Below are positions 41,125 to 51,027 of a DNA stretch of 64,000 bases, in pieces (within the stretch, counting starts at the first letter, position 1; the number at the start of each line of letters is the position of its first letter). The stretch covers positions 496,001-560,000 of the forward strand of contig JACKBN010000001.1 of assembly GCA_020634565.1 (NCBI GenBank), given 5' to 3'. The notes under the pieces were generated by a model, which saw only the letters and a program-made list of their open reading frames with translations, searched no databases and had not been told where the DNA came from. Source of the stretch: Ardenticatenaceae bacterium (GTDB lineage Bacteria > Chloroflexota > Anaerolineae > Promineifilales > Promineifilaceae). A program made the position numbers and the translations under genes.

Positions 41125-41988
41125 TTAATTACCAACCAGATAAGCCAGCAAGTCAATCATATCCTGGGGATTTGAAGACATACGGAAAGCCAAATCCTGA
41201 ACCATGGCACTCGGCGGTCCAGTACAGGGGCCATTGGCACAATCGGGAGCAATATAGTCATTCGGGTACAAAATTGAATGATACACATATTGAAGCGCAG
41301 TCTGACCTTCAACCCGTGTCGCCCCAACTTCCGCAATATCGCCCAACCACGGACCAATTTGGTTTGATCCTGCCTCATCAACATTACCGTGACAGCTGGT
41401 GCACGCATAACTGGCATAAACGGCCGCACCATTTTCAGGATCGCCTGGTCCAGCAACAAAATCTTCTGTCTCCAGGGTTAGAAAATCTTCCACCAATTCG
41501 GGCCAGTCGAAGGAAATCGGCTCCTCGGCACAAAATTCCTCGTTGGCAAAGTTCAAGACAAAGGCCGCCACGTTTGCTACCTGATCATCTCGCATGGGGC
41601 CACCATAGCGCGACGACCAAGGAGGCATCACTGTGCCAGAGCGCCCAGCCGCAATGGTCCGTTCAATAAATTGCTCTTTGGTTCCTTCAAATCGCGTTTG
41701 TTCCAAACGAGCAGGAGCATCACCACAAACCAGGAAATAATTATTCAGAGGTAAACCCTGACAGGTAATGGAATTCCCGGTTGCATCGTAACATTCTTCA
41801 GCTTTGGCTTCTACACCGTGACAGGTAGCGCAGTTATCAATATAGATTTTGGCACCAGTCTCAATCGTGCGCCCTTCGCGAGCATTCGTAAAATGCTCCA
41901 GGCGTTCAGGCTCACGTAAAGCGGCATAGCCCAAAATAATCATCGTTAGCATAAATGCGATTGTTCCAATCACAACTTTTACTTGCAT
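41125..41988 (-). CDS. Membrane-anchored cytochrome c with two haem-binding sites
   Basis: The start at 41988 has GAGGA eight bases upstream. The N-terminal anchor is VVIGTIAFMLTMIILGYAAL. Haem sites CATCH (near residue 50) and CTSCH (near 190) are present, with Met-containing segments VMPPW and FRMSS as possible axial ligands. Between the two sites lies a 30-residue insert with two more cysteines (EECYDATGNSITCQ). At 287 residues it is a c-type partner of the Rieske/cytochrome b genes upstream, and would carry electrons from the bc complex to a terminal oxidase or a soluble carrier. Haem attachment is extracytoplasmic. Confidence 0.9.
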   Translation of the reverse strand: MQVKVVIGTIAFMLTMIILGYAALREPERLEHFTNAREGRTIETGAKIYIDNCATCHGVEAKAEECYDATGNSITCQGLPLNNYFLVCGDAPARLEQTRFEGTKEQFIERTIAAGRSGTVMPPWSSRYGGPMRDDQVANVAAFVLNFANEEFCAEEPISFDWPELVEDFLTLETEDFVAGPGDPENGAAVYASYACTSCHGNVDEAGSNQIGPWLGDIAEVGATRVEGQTALQYVYHSILYPNDYIAPDCANGPCTGPPSAMVQDLAFRMSSNPQDMIDLLAYLVGN

Positions 41989-42072
41989 CACAATATCCTC
42001 AGTTTGTTGGCTGCTGTGTAACACAGCAGCTCAGTCTCTTCCAAAACAAGATGGATACGGCCGTTTGCCCGC

Positions 42073-43767
42073 TTAACAATCCTTATTCAGGAAGCGACAC
42101 TCCTCTTCATAGAACGAACCTTCATGGCGGAATGCATAGATAGAGTCACCAGACTGTACCAAAAATTCACCAGGATTTTCCGGATCAGGCACTTCAAAGG
42201 TCAGCGTAAGTCTCACCATATTCGCCTGTTCCTGCGTAATGCGCAGGTATCCATACGGGTCTGGCATTGCATTGTCACCAAAATCATTACCGTAACGGCC
42301 ACCTTCCAGAATTCGACAATCATCCCAAACACCGTCACGTGGCATATCGGGGTTGCCATTCAACACACAGCTGTGATTCTGCATGGCAGCTTCAAACTCT
42401 TCCAAAGCACGGGTTAAATACGGATTGTCTGGAATTTCTTCGCCCGGCAAATAAATACCCGTCTCCAGGTATTCATAAGGCACACCCAGTAAAACATTGG
42501 CGCCTTCCTGAGGCATAATTTCCTGAGCAACTTCCAGCTCTGGCGAGCTTTCTACCCGGAACTCCGGTGTCCCCATCCAGTTGGAAACCAACATGGCCGC
42601 AAAGAAAAGAGAAGCCACGGTCAAACCAACCCGGCGGTCTGCATAGCGACGGCTCTTGCCTACTTCTACGTAAGGCATCAAGATAAACATCACAATCAGC
42701 AGCGGAATGAAGCCAATAACGATTGTCTTGTCCGCCAGCTTCAACCAGCCTTGCGACCAGGATAAATACCAGGGGGCTACCACGTGCAGTGGCGTCACAA
42801 TCGGGTCAGCATGATGCTCCAAAGGTGCATCCCAGAACCAAAGAGCACCAGCTACCAGGAACAAGGTCGTCAAAGCAGTCCACATCAACTCACTGGTGAA
42901 AATGTCCGGCGTAAAGTAAGTACGCTCGTTTTTGGGAACACGTTTGGCTGTATCTTCACCAATTTCTTCCCGTCCGGGGGGCAAAGAAATGCCATACAAA
43001 ACCACTTTGTAATAGTGAACAAAGAAGAAAATGGCGGTAAGCAATGGCAAAAGTAAAACGTGGAACAGGTACCAACGGAGCAAACCACCAGCTCCCAACG
43101 AAGGAGCACCCTGCAAAATAAGCAAGATATTGGCATTCAGTGCCGGGGGTGCCGGTGCAGCTTCAGCACCAGAGAGGAATACGGTCAAAGCCCAGTAGGC
43201 CAACTGATCCCAGGGCAGCAAATATCCCGAGAAGCTCAATAAAGCCGTAAAGGTGAGCAGGATAACACCGGTTGCCCAGGTAAACTGGCGCGGCTTTTTA
43301 TAACTGCCCGTTATAAACGTCCTGAGCATGTGCATGGCTACCACCAGAACCATTACTTCTGCACCCAGACGATGCATATTACGCATCAATTGTCCCAGGG
43401 GCACATTGCCCAGAATATTCCACATGTTGTCGTAAGCAACCAGGGGGCTTGGTGTATAAAACACCATCAAAATAATACCGGTAATGGTTTCCCACACAAA
43501 CATGAACGTAGACAGCCAGCCAAGGCGGAAGGTTGGGTAAATGTGGGTTACCTCAGTGTGATAGAAGCTGGGACGAATGTGGAACCAGAAACTATCTGCA
43601 TGAGGCCGCAAACGTGGGTTTGGGCGGCGTGGCTCGTCTCCCCGCAGGGCACCACGAATGTCGCTGATGTTCATACCAGCGGTCAACCGCTCTACTACAT
43701 CATCAGCTTTGGTAATGATGGCCTGCTTGACCCCCATTTCGCTGACTTGTTCAAAAAAGGTAGCCAT
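42073..43767 (-). CDS. Cytochrome b of a bc complex, with C-terminal extension
   Basis: A 564-residue membrane protein. The core has about seven helices in b6/subunit IV order. Haem-ligand His pairs are visible: in NMHRLGAEVMVLVVAMH (14 apart) and in LFHVLLLPLLTAIFFFVH (15 apart). A 15-residue second spacing is the b6f type rather than mitochondrial. The quinol-site motif PEWY reads APWY here (HVVAPWYLSW). After about residue 400 comes a soluble extension of roughly 150 residues with four cysteines. It oxidises menaquinol and passes electrons to the Rieske centre. A GGAG site precedes the ATG. Confidence 0.92.
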   Translation of the reverse strand: MATFFEQVSEMGVKQAIITKADDVVERLTAGMNISDIRGALRGDEPRRPNPRLRPHADSFWFHIRPSFYHTEVTHIYPTFRLGWLSTFMFVWETITGIILMVFYTPSPLVAYDNMWNILGNVPLGQLMRNMHRLGAEVMVLVVAMHMLRTFITGSYKKPRQFTWATGVILLTFTALLSFSGYLLPWDQLAYWALTVFLSGAEAAPAPPALNANILLILQGAPSLGAGGLLRWYLFHVLLLPLLTAIFFFVHYYKVVLYGISLPPGREEIGEDTAKRVPKNERTYFTPDIFTSELMWTALTTLFLVAGALWFWDAPLEHHADPIVTPLHVVAPWYLSWSQGWLKLADKTIVIGFIPLLIVMFILMPYVEVGKSRRYADRRVGLTVASLFFAAMLVSNWMGTPEFRVESSPELEVAQEIMPQEGANVLLGVPYEYLETGIYLPGEEIPDNPYLTRALEEFEAAMQNHSCVLNGNPDMPRDGVWDDCRILEGGRYGNDFGDNAMPDPYGYLRITQEQANMVRLTLTFEVPDPENPGEFLVQSGDSIYAFRHEGSFYEEECRFLNKDC

Positions 43768-43803
43768 ACTCTAACTCCTTAATCCTCTTTTCCCTTTTGT
43801 AGG

Positions 43804-44457
43804 TTATGGGCATTCATTCGTGAAACTGCAAATAAGCGCTTGATCATCCGGACCCATTTTGCGGTCGCCTGTATCTACGCTAATAAACGCAGCATTTTCT
43901 GGCAACGGAACTGGGGCGTAAAAATTGTTTACTTCCTCAGATAGGGTGTTTGGAATTGGGTTTTTGTCGGCATCCAGGAATTCCATGCGGAACCGATCCA
44001 GTGTACGTGGGGCTGGGGATTCGATGCGACGGCCGTCTAACCGGTACTTCGAGCCATGACATGGACATTCAAAACGATTGTTTGCTGGCGTCCAGGCATA
44101 AATACAACCCAAATGAGTACATACCTTGTAGATGGCGGCTACACCAATGATCTCTTCCGTTTCATCGGGAGCTTTTTTCATGAGTTCATTGGGCTGCGTG
44201 GTATCCAAATTCACGAGCCAGAAACGACCAGCGGGGATATTTGCTGGTTCTGCGTTTATGCTCGGAATTTCGTCAACAGAAAGAACAAACTTACCACCAA
44301 ATTCGCCCTCACGAAAACGAGGTAGCAAGAACCAAATCAGTAACCCAGAAAACTGAGCAGCATAAAGAGCAATCGAAGCTCCCCAAATATAATAAAGAAA
44401 TTCTCGTCTTGAGATACCACCGCTTTTCGCATCGGCACTTACGGCTGCATTTGCCAT
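43804..44457 (-). CDS. Rieske [2Fe-2S] protein of the bc complex
   Basis: A 217-residue membrane-anchored Rieske protein. The N-terminal anchor follows a twin-arginine-like SRREFLYYIWGA segment at about residues 15-26, which fits Tat export. The cluster ligands lie in VCTHLGCIYAW and ECPCHGSKY, with the usual Cys-x-His and Cys-x-x-His spacings and the disulfide cysteines. It starts the three-gene operon (Rieske, cytochrome b, cytochrome c). AGGAG lies ten bases before the ATG. A TTGTG/CACAA inverted repeat is 107 bases upstream of the start. Confidence 0.92.
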   Translation of the reverse strand: MANAAVSADAKSGGISRREFLYYIWGASIALYAAQFSGLLIWFLLPRFREGEFGGKFVLSVDEIPSINAEPANIPAGRFWLVNLDTTQPNELMKKAPDETEEIIGVAAIYKVCTHLGCIYAWTPANNRFECPCHGSKYRLDGRRIESPAPRTLDRFRMEFLDADKNPIPNTLSEEVNNFYAPVPLPENAAFISVDTGDRKMGPDDQALICSFTNECP

Positions 44458-44563
44458 GAGGCTATTCTCCTACCTAATTGAATTGCTAATTGAATTGAAT
44501 CTTCAAGAAGTTGCTTCTTCAAGTGAACTATGAATCCCATTTTCCCAAAAAGCAGTAGACGTT

Positions 44564-44585
44564 ATTGTGTGCTTTTTGTCACAAT
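44564..44585. promoter_or_regulatory. ATTGTG/CACAAT inverted repeat upstream of the bc operon
   Basis: Six-base arms ATTGTG and CACAAT flank ten bases. The arms are those of a Rex operator, but Rex sites usually have eight bases between TTGTG and CACAA, and here there are ten. It lies between the Rieske start and the tRNA-Val gene. Could be a variant Rex or CRP-type site, or chance. Confidence 0.35.
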
Positions 44586-44626
44586 CGGGATTATAGCAAA
44601 ACACAGATGGATAACAAGGGGAGAAA

Positions 44627-44700
44627 TGGGCGCTGAGGGACTCGAACCCCCGACCCCTTCGGTGTAAACGAAGTGCTCTAACCAACTGAGCTAAGCGCCC
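44627..44700 (-). tRNA. tRNA-Val (anticodon TAC)
   Basis: On the minus strand the sequence folds into a complete cloverleaf. The acceptor GGGCGCT pairs with AGCGCCC, the D-arm has AGCTCAGTTGGTTAGAGC, and the anticodon stem CTTCG/CGAAG encloses TTTACAC with anticodon TAC. The T-arm GGGGGTTCGAGTCCC is present. The 3' CCA is not encoded. Position 44627 supplies discriminator A. Confidence 0.97.
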
Positions 44701-44782
44701 TTAATCAGGGAAGACTCAAATTATAGCGGCTGTTGTAGAACTGGCAAATTCCTAATGGGAACCCTACCCTAAAAACAGCATA

Positions 44783-44816
44783 TCTGGCTCAAAAACAGCT
44801 TCGTTTATGAGCCAGA
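44783..44816 (-). terminator. Candidate terminator after dcd
   Basis: A 9-bp perfect stem TCTGGCTCA/TGAGCCAGA with a 16-base loop lies four bases after the dcd stop on the minus strand. A T-rich stretch follows. Confidence 0.6.
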
Positions 44817-44819
44817 AAA

Positions 44820-45374
44820 CTAAATTCGAGGCAAAACAATGCTCTGTTGTTTCTGATATTTCCCCTTGCGATCCGCGTATGATGTCTCGCAAACTTCATC
44901 CGATTGGAAAAACAATACCTGGGCAATGCCTTCATTAGCATACACACGAGCAGGCAATGGCGTTGTGTTCGAAATTTCCAGCGTAACATAGCCTTCCCAC
45001 TCTGGTTCAAAGGGTGTTACGTTGACGATGAGACCACAGCGTGCGTACGTAGATTTGCCCAAACAAACCGTCAAAACATCGCGCGGAATGCGAAAATATT
45101 CAACAGTTTGCGCTAAAACAAATGAGTTCGGCGGGATGACACAGACATCCCCTTTGAAATCCACAAAGGATTTAGGATCAAAATGTTTGGGATCCACAAC
45201 GGCCGAATGCACATTGGTAAAAATCTTGAACTCATTCGTCACCCGAATGTCGTAGCCATAAGATGACAAGCCGTAAGAGATAACGCCTTCGCGCACCTGT
45301 CCATCTACAAATGGTTCAATCATTTTTTGCTCAAGTGCCATACGGCGAATCCAATTGTCCGATTTTATAGCCAT
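44820..45374 (-). CDS. dcd: dCTP deaminase
   Basis: Converts dCTP to dUTP as a source of dTTP. Family motifs are SYGLSSYGYDIRVT near residue 35, VLTVCLGKSTYARCGLIVNV near 99 and FEPEWEGYVTLEISNTT near 121, with the catalytic Glu in the last. The 184 residues fit the monofunctional enzyme. AAAGGA lies before the ATG. It lies downstream of argS with 37 bases between, so probably in the same transcript. Confidence 0.94.
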   Translation of the reverse strand: MAIKSDNWIRRMALEQKMIEPFVDGQVREGVISYGLSSYGYDIRVTNEFKIFTNVHSAVVDPKHFDPKSFVDFKGDVCVIPPNSFVLAQTVEYFRIPRDVLTVCLGKSTYARCGLIVNVTPFEPEWEGYVTLEISNTTPLPARVYANEGIAQVLFFQSDEVCETSYADRKGKYQKQQSIVLPRI

Positions 45375-45411
45375 TGTTTTTCCTTTACTTTTACTTTAAA
45401 AAATTCTTGGT

Positions 45412-47073
45412 TTACATAACTTCGGGCGCGCTCATACCCATCAGGTTTAGAACATGGGCAAAAAGCTGCTTGGCAGCGCCGTAAAAATAGAGCCGCGCCC
45501 GGCGCAGTGGCTCTGGCACCTCTTCGCTGAGCACGCGGCATTTTTCGTAAGCTTGATGAAATACGGCCGCCAACTCATATGCATAAAAAGCAATGTGGTG
45601 CGGTTCAGAAGTCAGCACCATTTGCTCAATTACGGCCGAAAGCTCCAACGCCTTACGCATAAAGGCTAGCTCATTTTCGTGTGTCAGCAAACTCAAATCT
45701 GCGTCAGCGGCCGCATCTGGAGCACCCCCAGCTTCAGCCCATTTGCGAAAGATACCGGCACAGCGCACGTGCGCATTCTGGATGTAATAAACCGGATTTT
45801 TATCCGATTTTTCCAGCGCCAAGTCTAAATCAAACTCAATGGGACTGTTGCCCGAGCGGGAAATCATGAAATAACGAATCGGATCGGGACCAACTTCATC
45901 CAAAATATCGTCCAGGGCCACAAACGTCCCGGAACGGGTACTCATCTTCACTTCCTGGCCATCTTTAATGATGCTGATGATTTGATGCAGCACGGTGCGG
46001 ACGAAGTCGGTGGGGTAGCCCAATGCCTGCACACCCATGAGCACCTGAGGTGCTGTAGCGTGATGATCGGGGCCAAAGATGTCTACAACCAAATCAAAGC
46101 CACGCTGGGCTTTGTCCCAATGGTAAGCAATATCGGGCATACGATAAGTGGGTTCGCCGCTCTGTTTGACTAAAACGCGATCTTTGTCGTCGCCAAATTC
46201 AGTCGTTTTGAACCACTGGGCATTTTCCTGTGCATACACATAGCCTTTTTCTTGCAGGATTTCCAGCGCCTCCCAAACACGCCCGGTCTCATAGAGTTTC
46301 TGCTCATTGAAATAGACATCGAAAACGATGTTGATGCGCCGCAATGTCTCTTTTTGGCTTTGGGAGATTTTGTCTTTGGCGTAACCGCCGAAATATTCGG
46401 TTGACTCGTCCAGCAAAGCATCGCCGTGCGCTTTATACAGTTCGCGGGCAATATCGGTAATATAGTCGCCTTTATAATGGTCTGGCCCTAGCTCAGCCTC
46501 CTGGCCGAGCAGCTGCAAATAACGGATTTTGGTAGATTCGCCAAGCATGGTGATCTGGCGACCCGCATCGTTGTAATAATATTCCAGAACAACATCATAA
46601 CCAGCCAGGCGCATGGCGCGGGCGAGGGTATCGCCCATGACCCCGCCGCGGGTACGGCCGATATGAATCGGCCCTGTTGGATTGGCACTAACGCATTCGA
46701 TTTGCGCTTTTTTACCGTCGCCGAGGTGGAGACGGCCGTATTCCGCCCCCTGCTCACCCACCTCCACCAACACGCGTTGCAGTCGTGCCTCGGTCAAGCG
46801 AATGTTGATAAAACCGGGCGGCGCAACCGTTACTTCCTGAATATACGCGGTGTCTGGTAGGTGCTGCACAATTGCCTGCGCAATTTTAAGAGGCGCCATA
46901 CGTGCCTCGCGGGCCAGCTTTAACGGCGTGGGCGAAGCATAATCACCAAAGGCCACATCACGCGGCCGTTCTATCGTCATTTCGGGTGGATCAAAAGTGG
47001 GCAAAGTGCCAGCGATTTGGGCAGTTTGAACTGCTTCTTGCAAAACGGCCGCTAATTGATGATGAACAGTCAT
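45412..47073 (-). CDS. argS: Arginyl-tRNA synthetase
   Basis: A class I aminoacyl-tRNA synthetase of 553 residues, charging tRNA-Arg. The N-terminal Add1 domain precedes the signature SANPTGPIHIGRTRGGVMGD at about residue 128; the HIGH motif reads HIGR here. The KMSKS equivalent is VKMSTRSGTFV near 378, and the anticodon-binding DALR domain ends in FAHVLNLMGM. This is a housekeeping gene with few ACGGCCGT copies. Confidence 0.95.
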   Translation of the reverse strand: MTVHHQLAAVLQEAVQTAQIAGTLPTFDPPEMTIERPRDVAFGDYASPTPLKLAREARMAPLKIAQAIVQHLPDTAYIQEVTVAPPGFINIRLTEARLQRVLVEVGEQGAEYGRLHLGDGKKAQIECVSANPTGPIHIGRTRGGVMGDTLARAMRLAGYDVVLEYYYNDAGRQITMLGESTKIRYLQLLGQEAELGPDHYKGDYITDIARELYKAHGDALLDESTEYFGGYAKDKISQSQKETLRRINIVFDVYFNEQKLYETGRVWEALEILQEKGYVYAQENAQWFKTTEFGDDKDRVLVKQSGEPTYRMPDIAYHWDKAQRGFDLVVDIFGPDHHATAPQVLMGVQALGYPTDFVRTVLHQIISIIKDGQEVKMSTRSGTFVALDDILDEVGPDPIRYFMISRSGNSPIEFDLDLALEKSDKNPVYYIQNAHVRCAGIFRKWAEAGGAPDAAADADLSLLTHENELAFMRKALELSAVIEQMVLTSEPHHIAFYAYELAAVFHQAYEKCRVLSEEVPEPLRRARLYFYGAAKQLFAHVLNLMGMSAPEVM

Positions 47074-47251
47074 GAAAAATCCAGTTTTTATGGCACCGAT
47101 GGCACCAAAATTCGGCGCATTTTACATGCCCCAGAAAGGTATCGCAACCCAATTCAGTGAAAACTGCGCCAAAATTGCTTAATTGGCTTGGTTAGCTTGT
47201 TCAGGCAATCTAGGCGCGATACAGTTGAGAAATATGTTGAAGGAGATTTGA

Positions 47252-47809
47252 ATGAAGCGCTTTCTTATTTTTTTGTTGCTACCTCTTTTTCTATTGGCCT
47301 GTGATTCTACCGGAAACGAAAACGGCGATCTTGTGCCATACAGCAGCGAGAATTACCCGATTACGTTTTTAAAGCCTGAAAACTGGGCTATTTCAGATGA
47401 TGCAGATTCGATTTCAATTGCCACAGAAGCGGATTTGTTAACGGCTAATTCAATTAAAGGGGGTGCGCGCATCAATATCGTGGTGACACCGGCGCTTTTT
47501 ATGGGCAGCGGTATGGCAACGGAGATGGTAGATGCGGCCGTTCGCAGTTTCCGTGATCAGGCCGAAACCGACATCATTCAAGAGACGGCGGCCACAACCA
47601 TCGACACCCAATCCGCCGTGCAAACCGTCCTACGCGGACCAGACGCACAGGGCAATGAGATTATTTTTCGCTACGTGGTGATTGAAAACTTGACGGTGGG
47701 GCAAACGGCCGTTGTCGCCGCCGTTCATGATGCCAAACTAAACAACGAATACGGCCAGCTGATGGCCGACATTGTGAATTCCATCCAACTTGGTGAGGAA
47801 ACCCCGTAA
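47252..47809 (+). CDS. Lipoprotein of unknown function
   Basis: A 185-residue exported protein. AAGGAG lies seven bases before the ATG; the signal ends in a lipobox LLAC (Cys17). The mature part resembles small PsbP/DUF1795-type folds (ITFLKPENWAISDDADSISI, then YGQLMADIVNSIQL), but the match is by pattern only. Function unknown; a CGGTAATC palindrome follows the stop. Confidence 0.7.
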   Translation: MKRFLIFLLLPLFLLACDSTGNENGDLVPYSSENYPITFLKPENWAISDDADSISIATEADLLTANSIKGGARINIVVTPALFMGSGMATEMVDAAVRSFRDQAETDIIQETAATTIDTQSAVQTVLRGPDAQGNEIIFRYVVIENLTVGQTAVVAAVHDAKLNNEYGQLMADIVNSIQLGEETP

Positions 47810-47810
47810 A

Positions 47811-47874
47811 CGGTAATCGGTGGTCGGTAATCGGTAAAAACACCGATTATCGCTCACCGATTACGGTTCACCGT
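47811..47874. repeat. CGGTAATC-type palindrome
   Basis: CGGTAATCGG words at the left and CCGATTA/ACGGTTCACCG words at the right form imperfect arms. It is a sister of the element at 9231-9300 and lies between convergent genes. Confidence 0.65.
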
Positions 47875-49012
47875 CCCCGACCGCCGCATCATAAACCAGC
47901 AGCGTCTCCGTGGCCGTCTTCTCCCAGGAGAAGTTGGCCGCTTGCTGCTGCCCTTTTTGCCGCAGTTCAGCCCGCAAATTATCCTGAATAATGGTGGAAA
48001 TAATCGCCCCCGCCATGCCGCGGGCATCGTCTGGCTCGACGGCAAAACCAGCGTCCCCCAACACTTCAGGCAGCGATGACGCATTTGTCGTGACCACCGG
48101 CGTCCCCGAAGCCATCGCCTCTAACACGCCCAAACCAAACCCTTCCTGCCGGCTGGGAAAGATGAAGGTTTCCGCATTCCGATACAGCACAGGCTTGTCC
48201 GCCTCGTCTACATACCCAATCCAACGGACATATTCCTCAATATCAAGCTGCTTGATGTAGGTATCGTAATCCGGGTAAATTTCGCTGCTTTGCGTTGGTT
48301 TTCGTCCGGCCAGCACCAGCGGATACTCCTCACCCAATGCCTGCCCCACATAAGTCCAGGCCAACAGCAGCGTGGTGACATTTTTATGCAGCTCATACCC
48401 ACCCAAATAAAGCGCGTAAAAATCGGGCAAATCATATTTGCGCAGCACGGCCATATCCAGCAAGCCGTCATCCTCGCTGCTAAACTGCGGGCCAGCCGCC
48501 AGGTAAATGCGCTCAACCTTCTCCGCCGGAATATGCAAATGGGTGATAATGTCCTGCTTGCTGGCCTCGGAATCGGTGATGATGCGGGTAGCCCCACGGG
48601 CAGAAGCAGACACCAGAGCATTGTAGAGCCGATTGCGAAACGGCCGTCTATATTCCGGCACCAGCAGCGTTGTGAGATCATGCACCGTCACCACCAGCGG
48701 CACGGGGGATTGCAATGGCCCGCCCCAGTACGGCACGTGAGCAACGGTTGCCCCAACCTCGCGGCACGCTCTGGGAAACAATCGCTGCTCAAACCAAACC
48801 TTACCCAAATTGCCAGCCCGCACGGGCACCAGCTTCACGTTTACGCTGGGCGGCACATCCTCCGGCTCTGGCTGTCCCGCCACCTGCGGATACACCAGCG
48901 TGATCGTCAGGTCCGACACCATGCGATTGAGATGATATACAAGTTGGCGGGTATACTGGCCGCTGCCCGTGTTTGGCTGGTTCCAAAAAGCGGCATTAAT
49001 GGCTACATGCAT
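47861..49012 (-). CDS. Glycosyltransferase family 4 (GT1/GT4-like)
   Basis: A soluble GT-B enzyme of about 383 residues. The start at 49012 (AAGGA upstream) gives MHVAINAAFW. Donor-site motifs EGFGLGVLEAMASGTPVVTT near 293 and SSLPEVLGDAGFAVEPDDA are typical of GT4 mannosyl- and glucosyltransferases. RIYLAAGPQF and VLAGRKPTQSSEI also fit. It transfers a sugar from a nucleotide-sugar to an unknown acceptor at the membrane. Confidence 0.88.
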   Translation of the reverse strand: MHVAINAAFWNQPNTGSGQYTRQLVYHLNRMVSDLTITLVYPQVAGQPEPEDVPPSVNVKLVPVRAGNLGKVWFEQRLFPRACREVGATVAHVPYWGGPLQSPVPLVVTVHDLTTLLVPEYRRPFRNRLYNALVSASARGATRIITDSEASKQDIITHLHIPAEKVERIYLAAGPQFSSEDDGLLDMAVLRKYDLPDFYALYLGGYELHKNVTTLLLAWTYVGQALGEEYPLVLAGRKPTQSSEIYPDYDTYIKQLDIEEYVRWIGYVDEADKPVLYRNAETFIFPSRQEGFGLGVLEAMASGTPVVTTNASSLPEVLGDAGFAVEPDDARGMAGAIISTIIQDNLRAELRQKGQQQAANFSWEKTATETLLVYDAAVGDGEP

Positions 49013-49115
49013 AAACAAAATCCTTTTATGAGCCGCCGATTATAGCAGAAACGGCCGTCCAAAACTCCGCCCCGATCAGTTAGACAAATCAGTTTAGCGC
49101 GAGTACGATTTAGTC

Positions 49116-49688
49116 ATGAGCAGCTACGATAAACAGTACCAGCAAGAAAATTTATTTGGACGGCCGTACCCACAATTTGTCACCTTCATGCGCGAGTGGG
49201 AACCAAAAGGCAGCGTGCTGGATGTAGGATGTGGTCAGGGTCGCGATGCGCTCTTTCTGGCCGAGCTCGGCTACGATGTCACCGGCATCGACGCCTCTCA
49301 AGTGGGCATCGGCCAAATGTTAGCCACAGCCAAAGCCCATAACCTCAGCCTCAACGGCATTGTCGCCAACTTTTACGAATACGAGTTCCAGCAACCCTAC
49401 GATGTCATTGTGCTGGACTCGATTTTGCATTTCCACAAGAAGGATTTGGCAAAAGAGCTGGCGCTCCTGCAAACACTCACTAACCGCCTCAATCCGGGTG
49501 GCTTGATCTGCTTGTTTGTGCATAAATCCAAAGCGAGGGAAAAGCACCTCAAAGATTTCTTCGCGCAAAACTACCCCACTTGGCCCATTTTGGCCGCCCA
49601 ACATATCGACTACACCTACGAAGAACCGGACACCGGCTTCAGCTCAACCTCCCAATTTTTCATGTTTTTTGTGCAAAACAAAGGATAA
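49116..49688 (+). CDS. SAM-dependent methyltransferase
   Basis: A 190-residue class I methyltransferase. The SAM-binding motif I is SVLDVGCGQGRDALFLAELG near residue 31, with GYDVTGIDAS after it. Further motifs are DVIVLDSILHF and LNPGGLICLFV. The small size and order resemble TehB/UbiE-like proteins. Substrate unknown. Divergent from the glycosyltransferase gene. Confidence 0.82.
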   Translation: MSSYDKQYQQENLFGRPYPQFVTFMREWEPKGSVLDVGCGQGRDALFLAELGYDVTGIDASQVGIGQMLATAKAHNLSLNGIVANFYEYEFQQPYDVIVLDSILHFHKKDLAKELALLQTLTNRLNPGGLICLFVHKSKAREKHLKDFFAQNYPTWPILAAQHIDYTYEEPDTGFSSTSQFFMFFVQNKG

Positions 49689-49699
49689 ACGAGCAGGTT

Positions 49700-50947
<1,248 letters not shown>

Positions 50948-50959
50948 AATTTCTTCTAT

Positions 50960-51022
50960 CCACAGATTTCGCAGATTACACAGATTAAAAATTTCTATCT
51001 GTGAAATCTGTGTAATCTGTGG
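50960..51022. repeat. ATCTGTG-type palindrome between the two permease genes
   Basis: The left arm (CCACAGATTTCGCAGATTA, 50960-50978 and onward) and right arm (50998-51022, words AATCTGTGTAATCTGTGG) are complementary over most of their length. It shares words with 30931-30998. Confidence 0.75.
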
Positions 51023-51027
51023 CCAGT

